Shown here piece after piece: positions 7,082 to 14,256 of a stretch of DNA of 24,774 nucleotides; position 1 is the stretch's first letter, and the number at the start of each line of letters is the position of its first letter. A program made the translations under genes and the position numbers. The notes beneath the pieces are model-generated. The model was not told where the DNA came from, did not search any database, and worked only from the letters and a program-made list of their open reading frames with translations. Source of the DNA: JBMTVN01 sp046047235 (GTDB lineage: Bacteria > Verrucomicrobiota > Verrucomicrobiia > Limisphaerales > JAHDYP01); assembly GCA_046047235.1 (NCBI GenBank), contig JBJOII010000114.1, positions 1 to 24,774 on the forward strand. The letters are read 5' to 3'.

Positions 7082-7750
7082 TTAGGGCAAGGGTTTGACG
7101 AGGAGGTTGCGGAACTCGATGCGGTAGCCTTCGGCTTCGACGCCGAGGAATCCGGCAGGTTGGAGGCAGGGGTTGAGGGAGCAGGTGGTGGTGCCGTTGA
7201 CCCAGAGGGTGAGAGTTTGGTTTTGGGCGGTGATTTCGAGCGTGTTCCATTCTCCGGCGGGTTTGATGTGGTTCAGCTCGGCGTCTTTTTTGAGGTTGAA
7301 GAACTTGTTATCGCCGTTGGGGGTGGGGGAGACGCCAAAGAGGAATCCGTCCTGTGCATCGCCGAACTGGGCTTGGTGCCAGATGGTGCCCCCGGGGGAA
7401 TTTCTGACGTAGGCTCCGCTGTTATAGCCCTTGAGGCCTTCGATCCGGGTGTAACAGAACTCGAGGTGGAAGATGTGGTTGGTGAAGGGTTTTTCGAAGA
7501 GGAGCATATCGTGGCCGCCGTCGCCATCACAGACGAGGAGTTGGGTGGGGGCGTCGTAGTGCCAGTGGGCGCGGCCGAGGTCGCCGGTGGGGGGGACGGG
7601 GACGCGGTACCAGTTTTTGAGTCCGTCCTGGAGGAGGTTGATCCAGCCGTTGGGTTGGGATTCGAACTGGCTGGGTGTGGGGTCGGCAGCCTGGGTGTGG
7701 GTGAGCGTGAGGAGCAGGGTAGTGAGGATGGTGGCGAGGAGGGGTTTCAT
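7082..7750 (-). CDS. Secreted DUF1080 (3-keto-disaccharide hydrolase-like) protein (222 aa)
   Basis: The ATG at 7750 gives a signal peptide (MKPLLATILTTLLLTLTHTQAAD); the open frame upstream to 7879 has no family support and overlaps repeat DNA. The mature part matches the DUF1080 jelly-roll fold: GWINLLQDGLKNWYRV near the start, HLEFCYTRIEGLKGYNSGAYVR in the middle (family NSG motif), GEWNTLEIT and LWVNG, and a closing GFLGVEAEGYRIEFRNL. DUF1080 proteins are named 3-keto-disaccharide hydrolases in Pfam, and their lectin/glucanase-like fold suggests carbohydrate binding or cleavage. They are numerous in Verrucomicrobiota and Planctomycetota. The gene is divergent from the helicase gene and 117 bp upstream of amt, so it need not belong to the nitrogen operon. 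Substrate is unknown. Confidence 0.85.
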   Translation of the reverse strand: MKPLLATILTTLLLTLTHTQAADPTPSQFESQPNGWINLLQDGLKNWYRVPVPPTGDLGRAHWHYDAPTQLLVCDGDGGHDMLLFEKPFTNHIFHLEFCYTRIEGLKGYNSGAYVRNSPGGTIWHQAQFGDAQDGFLFGVSPTPNGDNKFFNLKKDAELNHIKPAGEWNTLEITAQNQTLTLWVNGTTTCSLNPCLQPAGFLGVEAEGYRIEFRNLLVKPLP

Positions 7751-7767
7751 GGGGGGGTGTTGGTGGG

Positions 7768-7906
7768 GGTTATTGGTTATTGGTTGAGGGTTCGAGGTTG
7801 GGGTTTTTGGAGGTGGGAGATCGTAGATTGGATATGGGGTGTTAGGGAATGGGATAGAGGAGTTGGTGGGGGTTTCCAAGTTGGAAGTTGCGGGTTTGGG
7901 TTTGTG
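7768..7906. repeat. 7-nt tandem repeats in the divergent DUF1080/helicase promoter gap
   Basis: Units start as GGTTATT, GGTTATT, GGTTGAG, GGTTCGA at 7768-7795. After a one-base phase change near 7803 they continue as GGAGGTG, GGAGATC, GTAGATT, GGATATG and so on, degenerating towards 7906. The GGAGATC type is the same as in the tract at 17727-17831. The gap 7751-7979 holds no gene; promoters for both flanking genes must lie in or beside the repeat, but none is recognisable. Confidence 0.75.
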
Positions 7907-7979
7907 GCATGGGGGCGAGAATTAGCTAGGCAAGGGTTTTGGGGAGGGTAGGGTTCGCGTTTTAGAGGGTATAGCTGTC

Positions 7980-10616
7980 ATGAAACAATTTTCTGAGTTG
8001 GGTTTGTCGTCGGAGATTTTGAAGGCGATTGACCGGTTAGGATTTGAGCAGGCATCGCCGATTCAGGCGGAGGCGATTCCGTTATTGATGGCGGGGCATG
8101 ATTTAGTGGGGCAATCGCAGACGGGGTCGGGGAAGACGGCGGCCTTTGGGATTCCGGCGTTGGAGCGGACGGAGGCGGGGCGGAAGGAGGTGCAGGTTTT
8201 GATTTTGTGTCCGACGCGGGAGTTGGCGGTGCAGGTTTCGGAGGAGGTGTATAGGCTGGCGGCGTTCAAGCGTGGGGTGCATGCGTTACCGATTTACGGT
8301 GGGCAATCGTATGACCGGCAGATTTATGGTTTGAAGCAGGGGGCACAGATTGTGATTGGGACGCCGGGTCGGGTGATGGATCACATGCGTCGGGGGACGT
8401 TGCGTTTGGACACGGTTGGGATGGTGATTTTGGATGAGGCGGACGTGATGTTGGACATGGGGTTCAAGGAGGACATTGAGACGATATTGCAGGGGGTTCC
8501 GGCGGAGCGTCAGACTGTATTCTTTTCGGCGACGATGCCGCCGGTGATTCGGCAGTTGATTGAGCAGTATTCGCGGGAACCGAAGAGTGTGAGTATTGAG
8601 CGGAAGACCGTGACCGTGCCGACGGTGGAGCAGGTGTATTACGAGGTGGATCGGCGGTTCAAGGTGGAGTTATTGACGCGTTTGATTGACCTGCATGATT
8701 TGGAGTTGGGGATTATTTTCTGCAACACGAAGCGGATGGTGGATGATTTGGCGGATCATCTGGAGGCGCAGGGGTATACGGCTGACCGGTTGCATGGGGA
8801 CATGAGCCAGGCTCAGCGGGATCGGGTGATGAACAAGTTCCGCAAGTCGGGCTTGGAGTTTCTGGTGGCGACGGATGTGGCGGCGCGGGGGATTGACGTG
8901 AGCGATCTGCAGGTGGTGTTCAATTATGACATGCCGTATGACGTGGAGGATTACGTGCATCGGATTGGGCGGACGGGTCGGGCGGGCAAGAGTGGTCGGG
9001 CGATTTCGTTTGTATCGGGTCGTGAGGTTTTTCGGGTGAGGAACATTGAGCGGTATACGAACATGCGGATTCAGCGTGGTCGGGTGCCGACGTTGCGGGA
9101 GGTGGAGGATGCGCGGCAGAATTTTCTCTTGGATGAGGTGAGGGAGACCTTGAAGTCGGGTGTGTATGAGCGGCGGGATCATGTTTTGGAGCGATTATTG
9201 GAAGAGGGGCATACCACGACGGATGTAGCGATGGCGTTGTTGCATCAGTTGTTGGGTGGTGGGGAGGGGGAGAGCGAAGGGCGGAGTGCGGAGGGCGAAC
9301 CGCGGAGAGCGGAGCGCGGAGAGCAGAGGGCAGGGGTCAAAGCCCAGAGGTCAGAGGCCAGAAGTCAGACGTCAGAGGTCGGTGGGCAGAGGGCGGAGGG
9401 CCAAGCGCTGAGCGCTGAGAGCGGAGAGCAGAGGGCTGAAGGCCAGGAGCTGAGCGCGGAGGGCGGGAGTCAGGAGTCGGTGGTCGAAGCGCGGGGGGCT
9501 GCGGTCGGAGGGCCGGAGGCTAGTGGGCAAAGCGCTGAGGTCAAGGGTCAGGAGTCCAGGGGCGAAGCGCAGGGGGAGGAGGGCAGAGGCCAGCAGGCTG
9601 AGGGCGGAGAACAGATCGCGGAGGGCCAAGAGCTGAGCGCAGAGAGCAGAGAGCAGAGGTCAGAGGTCAAAGGTCAGACGCCAGAGGACAGGCGTCAGAG
9701 GACAGGGGGCAGAGAGCAGAGCGCTGATGGCAGGGGGCGAAGGTCAGAGGACCGGGGTCGGGAGCGTTCCTGGGATCGGGAGCGTCCGCGTGAGCGTCGT
9801 TCCGATGATCGTGGGGGAGAGCGGGCGGCTCGTCGGGATACAGGTCGGGAGCGTGGTCCGCGTCGTGAGGATGGAGGACGTGGAGGGGATCGGTATGAGC
9901 GGCGGGAGCGGCGGGATTTTCGGGATGAGCGTGGGCCGCGAAGCGGTGATCGGCCGGAGCGTGGTGAGCGTGGTGAGCGTGGCGTGCGCGGGGGGGATCG
10001 TCCGGATCGGGGTGAACGGCGGGGGGCGTGGTCTGATCGTGGCGGGGATCGTCGGGATGACCGCAGGGGACCGAGGGCAGAGTTCAGAGGCCAGAGGTCG
10101 GCGGATAGAAATCAGAGGGCCGAGGGCAGAGGTGAGAGGACAGAGGGTCGGGGGCCGAGGACAGAGTTCCGAGGTCAAAGGTCGGATGTCAAAGGTCGGA
10201 GGCCAGAGGGTAGAGAGCGGGAGCGTTTTGGGGATCGGGAGCGTCCGGTGCGGTCGGGAGGGGCGGATCGTGATCGGCCGTGGGAGAAGAAGGATCGTGG
10301 GCGTGAGGGGGACCGGCCGGGGAAGCCGAGGGAAGGTGACTCGAAGGTTGCGCGGGGGAAGGCGAGTCGGCGGACGCCCGAGGGGCAGACGCGTTTACAC
10401 ATGAACGTGGGGAAGGAAGCGGGGATCTCGCCGGTTGACGTGGTGAACGCGGTGTCGGGTGAGACGGGTTTACCGGGTTCGGTGGTGGGGACGGTGGATG
10501 TGCGGGAGCGTCATTTGTTTGCGGATGTGAAGAGTGAGCATGCGCGTGCGGTGATGGCGAAGTTGAATCGTGGGATGATCAAGGGGAACCGGGTGAAAGT
10601 GAAGAAGGCGGATTGA
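7980..10616 (+). CDS. DEAD-box ATP-dependent RNA helicase, DeaD/CsdA-like, with very long repeat-derived linker (878 aa)
   Basis: It unwinds RNA duplexes using ATP, typically in ribosome assembly, mRNA decay and cold adaptation. All core motifs are present: Q motif (FEQASPIQ, 22-29), motif I SQTGSGKT (46-53), Ia PTRELA, Ib TPGR, II DEAD (152-155), III SAT (183-185), IV IIFCNTK, V ATDVAARGID, VI HRIGRTGR. A DeaD-type extension runs to about residue 427. The C-terminus (about 804-878, TRLHMNVGKEAGISPVDVVNAV to GNRVKVKK) is a DbpA-type RNA-binding domain. Between them lie some 370 disordered residues. Residues 433-594 and 699-747 are encoded by exact 7-nt tandem repeats and show a seven-residue period (RAEGQAL, SAESGEQ, RAEGQEL). 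Residues 595-698 are an Arg/Gly/Asp-rich RGG-like stretch. DeaD-like helicases are commonly about 500-650 residues, so the linker explains the extra length. Confidence 0.93.
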   Translation: MKQFSELGLSSEILKAIDRLGFEQASPIQAEAIPLLMAGHDLVGQSQTGSGKTAAFGIPALERTEAGRKEVQVLILCPTRELAVQVSEEVYRLAAFKRGVHALPIYGGQSYDRQIYGLKQGAQIVIGTPGRVMDHMRRGTLRLDTVGMVILDEADVMLDMGFKEDIETILQGVPAERQTVFFSATMPPVIRQLIEQYSREPKSVSIERKTVTVPTVEQVYYEVDRRFKVELLTRLIDLHDLELGIIFCNTKRMVDDLADHLEAQGYTADRLHGDMSQAQRDRVMNKFRKSGLEFLVATDVAARGIDVSDLQVVFNYDMPYDVEDYVHRIGRTGRAGKSGRAISFVSGREVFRVRNIERYTNMRIQRGRVPTLREVEDARQNFLLDEVRETLKSGVYERRDHVLERLLEEGHTTTDVAMALLHQLLGGGEGESEGRSAEGEPRRAERGEQRAGVKAQRSEARSQTSEVGGQRAEGQALSAESGEQRAEGQELSAEGGSQESVVEARGAAVGGPEASGQSAEVKGQESRGEAQGEEGRGQQAEGGEQIAEGQELSAESREQRSEVKGQTPEDRRQRTGGREQSADGRGRRSEDRGRERSWDRERPRERRSDDRGGERAARRDTGRERGPRREDGGRGGDRYERRERRDFRDERGPRSGDRPERGERGERGVRGGDRPDRGERRGAWSDRGGDRRDDRRGPRAEFRGQRSADRNQRAEGRGERTEGRGPRTEFRGQRSDVKGRRPEGRERERFGDRERPVRSGGADRDRPWEKKDRGREGDRPGKPREGDSKVARGKASRRTPEGQTRLHMNVGKEAGISPVDVVNAVSGETGLPGSVVGTVDVRERHLFADVKSEHARAVMAKLNRGMIKGNRVKVKKAD
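9278..9761 (+). repeat. Coding tract of 69 tandem heptanucleotides inside the helicase gene
   Basis: Reading in steps of seven from 9278 gives AGGGCGG, AGTGCGG, AGGGCGA and so on, with the approximate consensus ARVKCNR. There are 35 units to 9522, one extra base at 9523, then 34 units in the shifted phase to 9761. It belongs to the same family as the intergenic tracts at 222-277, 1260-1352 and 10641-10675. The helicase frame stays open through all of it. Confidence 0.9.
10074..10220 (+). repeat. Second coding tract of 21 tandem heptanucleotides inside the helicase gene
   Basis: Twenty-one units in unbroken phase (AGGGCAG, AGTTCAG, AGGCCAG, ending AGGGTAG, AGAGCGG) cover exactly 147 bp, which is 49 codons. 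They encode a seven-residue repeat of the RAEGRGE, RTEGRGP, RTEFRGQ type. It is separated from the first tract by about 310 bp of ordinary Arg/Gly-rich coding sequence. Confidence 0.9.
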
Positions 10617-10617
10617 G

Positions 10618-10643
10618 GCTTCCTGTGCCACTGCGCAGGAAGC
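10618..10643. terminator. Hairpin immediately after the helicase stop codon
   Basis: GCTTCCTG (10618-10625) pairs with CAGGAAGC (10636-10643), with an inner GC/GC pair and a short loop. It begins one base after the TGA. There is no T-run after it; 7-nt repeats follow directly. It may slow decay or terminate transcription, but a simple intrinsic terminator is not shown. Confidence 0.45.
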
Positions 10644-10670
10644 GGCAAGCGGCAAGCGGCAAGGGCTGCC

Positions 10671-10698
10671 TGTCCGCCGTAGCCTTGGCGAAGGCGGA
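10671..10698. repeat. 28-nt hairpin repeat of the TGTCCGCC...GGCGGA type, copy 2
   Basis: Identical to 338-365 except for one base (G for A after TCCGCC). TCCGCC at 10673-10678 pairs with GGCGGA at 10693-10698. It is again preceded and followed by 7-nt repeats. Confidence 0.82.
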
Positions 10699-10724
10699 AG
10701 GGCTGAGGGCTGAGGGCAAGTCCG

Positions 10725-11077
10725 GTGTTTCGGTAATTCGGAGTTTCTGTGTTTCGGAACAGTTAGGCGCCGCGGGGCGGCGGTAGGGGAGCTCGCCGCT
10801 CACCAGAGCGAGCGCGGAGGGCGGAGCGGTAAGGGGTAAGGCGTAAGAGCGGAGGGGGCCGTGGGTCTTCGGTCGCTCGGGACGGTATCCGATATCCGTT
10901 ATCCCGGTTCTTCCAAGTGCGAACATCAGTCTTCGATCCCGATTTCGATAGCGATTTCGATTTGGATGGTGCCTGGTTGGGTGCAATGACTGGGTATTGA
11001 ACAGGAGGGCACGGAGAGCGCAGGGGGGCGCTCAGGAGCACGCTCCGAAACACTGAAACACTGAAACTCCGAAACAC
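10725..11077. repeat. Pair of 34-bp imperfect inverted repeats enclosing 285 bp
   Basis: The left arm is 10725-10758 (starts GTGTTTCGG, ends GTGTTTCGGA). The right arm is 11044-11077 and is its reverse complement at 28 of 34 positions by my alignment. Each arm is itself built from roughly 8-nt GTGTTTCR units. No open frame of interest lies between them. It could be a miniature mobile element or simply two oppositely oriented octamer tracts; no convincing target-site duplication was found. Confidence 0.6.
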
Positions 11078-11093
11078 GGGCGAAGGTGGGGGG

Positions 11094-14000
11094 TTAAGGG
11101 GTGAGCGTGCGGAAGGCGGAGAGGTGATTGGTGGTGGGGAGGGAGATGGAGGTGGAGCCGGTGGGGTCGAGAGTGATGTTTGTGAGTGTGGTCCAGGAGG
11201 TGAGGTTGGTGGAGGATTGGAGAGTGAGGGATTGGTTGGGTGATCCGGAGATGAGGAGAGTGAGGGAGTTGTTTTCTGTTTGGAAGGAGGGGGAGATCGA
11301 GGTGGTAGGGGTGGTGTTGACCGTGAGCGTGACGAGTCGGGAGGTGGAGCCTTCGTTATTGGTGAGGTTTACGAAGGAGAGCGTGTTGGTATGGGAGCCA
11401 GGGGGGAGGGCATTGGCGGTATCGTTGAGGCTGATTTGGAGTGTGGTGCCTTCGCCCGGGGCGAGGGATCCGGAGGATTGGGAGAGAGAGAGCCAGGGAT
11501 CGGAGGGGGTTGCGGACCAATCCATGGTGGCGTCGCCGGTATTCATGAGTGTGTAGAGGATGCTATTGGGGACGAAGACACCGCCGGTGACACCGGAGAT
11601 ATTGACGGGGGATTCGGGTGAGACTTCGAGGATTGGGGTGGTTCCGTTGATGGTGAGAGTGGCCGTGCGGGTTGTGTTACCGAGGCCGTTATTGGCATTG
11701 GCGAACGTGATTGTATCGCGGTAAGTGCCTGCGGAGAGAGTGGTTGCGTAGGCGTTGATGGAGGCGGTGATGGTGGACGTTTGGCCGGGGTTGAGAGTGC
11801 CGGAGGATGGGGTTAGGGCGAGCCAGGTGGCGTTATGGGAGGTGGACCAGGAGAGGGTCGTGTTGCCGGTATTTTCGAGGGTGTAGGTGGTGGAGTTGGG
11901 GGTGAAGGGTCCGGAGGTTGGGCCTGAGGCAGTGAGGTCGGTTGAGGGTGAGAGAGTCATGCCTGCGATGGCCGGGGGTGAGAAGAGGATGGCCTGGTTA
12001 TTGGCGACGAGTTGGCTGCCGTTATAGCCGTATTTTTGGGCGACGAGGCCGGTTTCATTTTCAATGCCGATGGTGGCGCGGAGGCCTTCGCCCTGGCTTT
12101 TACCTGTGGCGACATCGGCGTATTGGAAAGTGATGGAGTGATTGGCTTCGTTGAGGACGGTTTGGAACGTGAGGTTGACGGGCTGTTTAGAGGCGTAGCG
12201 GATGTTGTTCCAGGTGACGACGACTTGGCGGTTGGGTGCGGAGCCGATTGTGCCGTAGAGGATGGATCCGCCGGCATCGGGGCTGAGGGAGTCCCAATAG
12301 GGGGCGAGGATGGCGTTGGGGGAGCCGGGGTTGGGGAGGTCGGTGTTGGCGCTGGTGGCGAGGTTATCGGGGAGGAAGCCGAGGAGTCCGTTGGCGCTGA
12401 CGTAGAGTTGGGAATAGGACTGGCCGTAGAACGTGAAATTGAAGGGGAGCGTGAGGGCGGGGCTGATGGAGTTGTTATTGAGGCTGAGGTCGGTCATGCC
12501 GGTGTGGTCGATCCAATTGTAGGTGGTGGTGGACATGGAGTAATTGGCGACGACGGGGATGGAGCGGGATTTGGAGCTGGTGGAGCCGCTGGAGTTTTCG
12601 ACTGTGAGCGTAGCGGTGTAGTTACCGGGGAGAGCGTAGGTGTGGGTGGGATTTTGTTCCGTGCTATAGGGTGAGCCATCGCCGAAGGACCAATTGTAGG
12701 AGGTGATATCGCCGTAGGACTGGTCGGTGAACTGCACGGTGAGGGGGACGTTGCCTGAGGGGGGTGATGCGGTGAAATCGGCGACCAGGCTGGGGCCGAG
12801 GGCGGTGGCGAGGTTGAGGCGGCCACCGGTGGTGCATTTACCGGTGAGCGAGGGGAGGGGGTCGGTGGTGGCGAGGATGCGGGTGCGGATTTGGCCATAG
12901 GATTCTGTGGGGTAACGGGTGAGCATAAGGGCGGCGGTGCCGGCGACGAAGGGTGCGGCGAGGGATGTGCCGCTGGCGTAGGAGTAACCGGAGTCGGAAG
13001 TAAAGTAAGTGGAATAGATGCTGGATCCGGGGGCGGCGAGGTCGACACTGGAGGCGCCGTAGTTGGCGTAGGAAGCGAGGAGGTCCGTGGAGGTGGTGGC
13101 GGTGACGGAGAGGATGTTATCGAGGGTGAAGCTGGCGGGGTAGAAGGGGTTGGCATCGGCATCGAGTCCATCGTTGCCGGAGGCGGCGATGAAGAGGATG
13201 CCGGCATCGCGGGCGCGGCGGATGGAGTTTTCGAGGAAGGAGGAGTATGAGGGGCTGCCCCAGCTGGCGTTGATGACGTGTGCGCCCATGGAGGTGGCGT
13301 AGTCGATACATTCTATGGCATCGGAGAGGGAGCCTTCGCCGGTATCGCTGATGAAGCGGCAGGCCATGATTTGGACGTCCCAGCAGATACCGGCCATGCC
13401 GAGGCGATTATTGGTGGAGGCACCGATGATTCCAGAGACCAGAGTTCCGTGGCCGGTGACATCGACGGGGTCGCCGTTGGTATCGACGGCATTCATTCCG
13501 TGGACGTCGTCGACGAAGCCGTTGCGGTCATCGTCGATGCCGTTATTGGGGATCTCGCCGGGGTTGATCCACATATTGTTGGCGAGGTCGATGTGGGTAT
13601 AGCGGACGCCGGAGTCGATGACGGCGACGATGATATTGGGGGCGGTGGTGATTCCGTCCCAGGCTTCGGGGGCATTGATGTCGGCGTTGATGAGGCCGCC
13701 GCTTTGGCCGATGTTATGGAGTCCCCATTGGTTACCGTTGGCGTAGGCGGGGTCATTGGGGGTGAGAGTGGATTGGAGGAGGATATCGGGTTCGGCGAGT
13801 TCGACGAGGCCGCTGTTGAGGTAGTGGCTGATGGCGGCTTCCGGGGGGAGGTTTGGGGGGAGAGTTACGACCTGGAGGCGGTTGAGGTGGGGGTAGTCGC
13901 GGTGGGTTTGGGATTTGGTTTGGGAGTGCAGGGCGGCGATTTGGGTGGGGGTGGTGGTGGGTTTGAGTTGGATGAGGATACGGTTGGGGCGGTGGCTGGG

Positions 14001-14129
14001 TGTGGGGGTGATGGCGAGGGCGGGGGGGGTGAGGAGGGAGAGGACCAGAGTAAGGAGGATGGCGATTGTATAGGGGGTCTGGGGACTGCGGCGGTGATTG
14101 GGTTTTTGCGAAGTATGCGGCAGCGACAT
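11094..14129 (-). CDS. Secreted subtilisin-like serine protease (S8) with PKD and adhesion-type repeats (1011 aa)
   Basis: It is an exported endopeptidase. A signal peptide (residues 15-39, PYTIAILLTLVLSLLTPPALA) is followed by a propeptide of about 80 residues. The catalytic domain (about 130-445) has Asp172 in VAVIDSGV, His227 in GHGTLVSG, the oxyanion Asn319 in AASGND and Ser389 in GTSLAAPFVAG. Then come a PKD domain (about 448-525, YNWSFGDGS, NPTHTYALPGNYTATLTV), a nidogen-like beta domain (about 530-715, LPFNFTFYGQSYSQLYVSANGLLGF) and two tandem beta-sandwich repeats of about 100 residues. In each of these a YTL-N-TG motif leads to W and then L.P.SG.L. The last 60 residues (LTLQSSTNLTSWTTL) match the small C-terminal module of the VCBS protein at 5171. 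Ser, Thr, Asn and Pro richness follows the strand bias. The gene is divergent from the glycosidase at 14257. Its targets are unknown. Confidence 0.93.
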   Translation of the reverse strand: MSLPHTSQKPNHRRSPQTPYTIAILLTLVLSLLTPPALAITPTPSHRPNRILIQLKPTTTPTQIAALHSQTKSQTHRDYPHLNRLQVVTLPPNLPPEAAISHYLNSGLVELAEPDILLQSTLTPNDPAYANGNQWGLHNIGQSGGLINADINAPEAWDGITTAPNIIVAVIDSGVRYTHIDLANNMWINPGEIPNNGIDDDRNGFVDDVHGMNAVDTNGDPVDVTGHGTLVSGIIGASTNNRLGMAGICWDVQIMACRFISDTGEGSLSDAIECIDYATSMGAHVINASWGSPSYSSFLENSIRRARDAGILFIAASGNDGLDADANPFYPASFTLDNILSVTATTSTDLLASYANYGASSVDLAAPGSSIYSTYFTSDSGYSYASGTSLAAPFVAGTAALMLTRYPTESYGQIRTRILATTDPLPSLTGKCTTGGRLNLATALGPSLVADFTASPPSGNVPLTVQFTDQSYGDITSYNWSFGDGSPYSTEQNPTHTYALPGNYTATLTVENSSGSTSSKSRSIPVVANYSMSTTTYNWIDHTGMTDLSLNNNSISPALTLPFNFTFYGQSYSQLYVSANGLLGFLPDNLATSANTDLPNPGSPNAILAPYWDSLSPDAGGSILYGTIGSAPNRQVVVTWNNIRYASKQPVNLTFQTVLNEANHSITFQYADVATGKSQGEGLRATIGIENETGLVAQKYGYNGSQLVANNQAILFSPPAIAGMTLSPSTDLTASGPTSGPFTPNSTTYTLENTGNTTLSWSTSHNATWLALTPSSGTLNPGQTSTITASINAYATTLSAGTYRDTITFANANNGLGNTTRTATLTINGTTPILEVSPESPVNISGVTGGVFVPNSILYTLMNTGDATMDWSATPSDPWLSLSQSSGSLAPGEGTTLQISLNDTANALPPGSHTNTLSFVNLTNNEGSTSRLVTLTVNTTPTTSISPSFQTENNSLTLLISGSPNQSLTLQSSTNLTSWTTLTNITLDPTGSTSISLPTTNHLSAFRTLTP

Positions 14130-14256
14130 AGACGGCGGAGTGAAAGCAGGTTCTTTGCCGTTTGGGCTTGGCTGGTGCGGGGTTAGGAATTGGGGGGTAT
14201 TGGGTGGGCAATTTTCCTGACTCGCGGTTCGGTGGGGTGGGTGATTGACTGTGGGG

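Larger units (their letters stand above)
10641..11093. repeat. Gene-free 450-bp repeat mosaic between helicase and protease
   Basis: Contents in order: AGCGGCA heptamers (10641-10661); the hairpin element 10671-10698, matching 338-365; heptamers AGGGCTG to about 10717; an octamer-like block 10725-10758 with its inverted partner at 11044-11077; a GCTCGC/GCGAGC hairpin region around 10791-10813; GGTAAGG heptamers near 10828-10848; and a hexamer array CGATTT/CGATAG at 10934-10963. I see no gene, and open frames here are low-complexity artefacts. The two flanking genes converge on this block. Confidence 0.75.

Noticed and set aside
6083..7951. Long plus-strand open frames of 263 and 319 codons (6083-6874, 6992-7951) opposite amt and the DUF1080 gene
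   Set aside because: They are antisense to well-recognised proteins, consist of Gly/Glu/Val/Asp runs expected from G-rich strand bias, and show no domain or signal peptide.
9372..10404. Alternative open frames within the helicase linker on both strands (for example 9727-10404 plus, 9744-10178 minus)
   Set aside because: They result from the stop-poor heptamer repeat and the Arg/Gly-rich segment; only the helicase frame connects to conserved domains at both ends.
10717..11088. Target-site duplication GGGCAAG / GGGCGAAG flanking the 34-bp inverted repeats
   Set aside because: The two words differ and are not placed at equal distances from the arms, so they do not support transposition.
13278..14186. 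302-codon plus-strand open frame opposite the protease gene
   Set aside because: Glycine/valine/aspartate-rich translation with no motif; it overlaps the catalytic domain of the S8 protease on the other strand.
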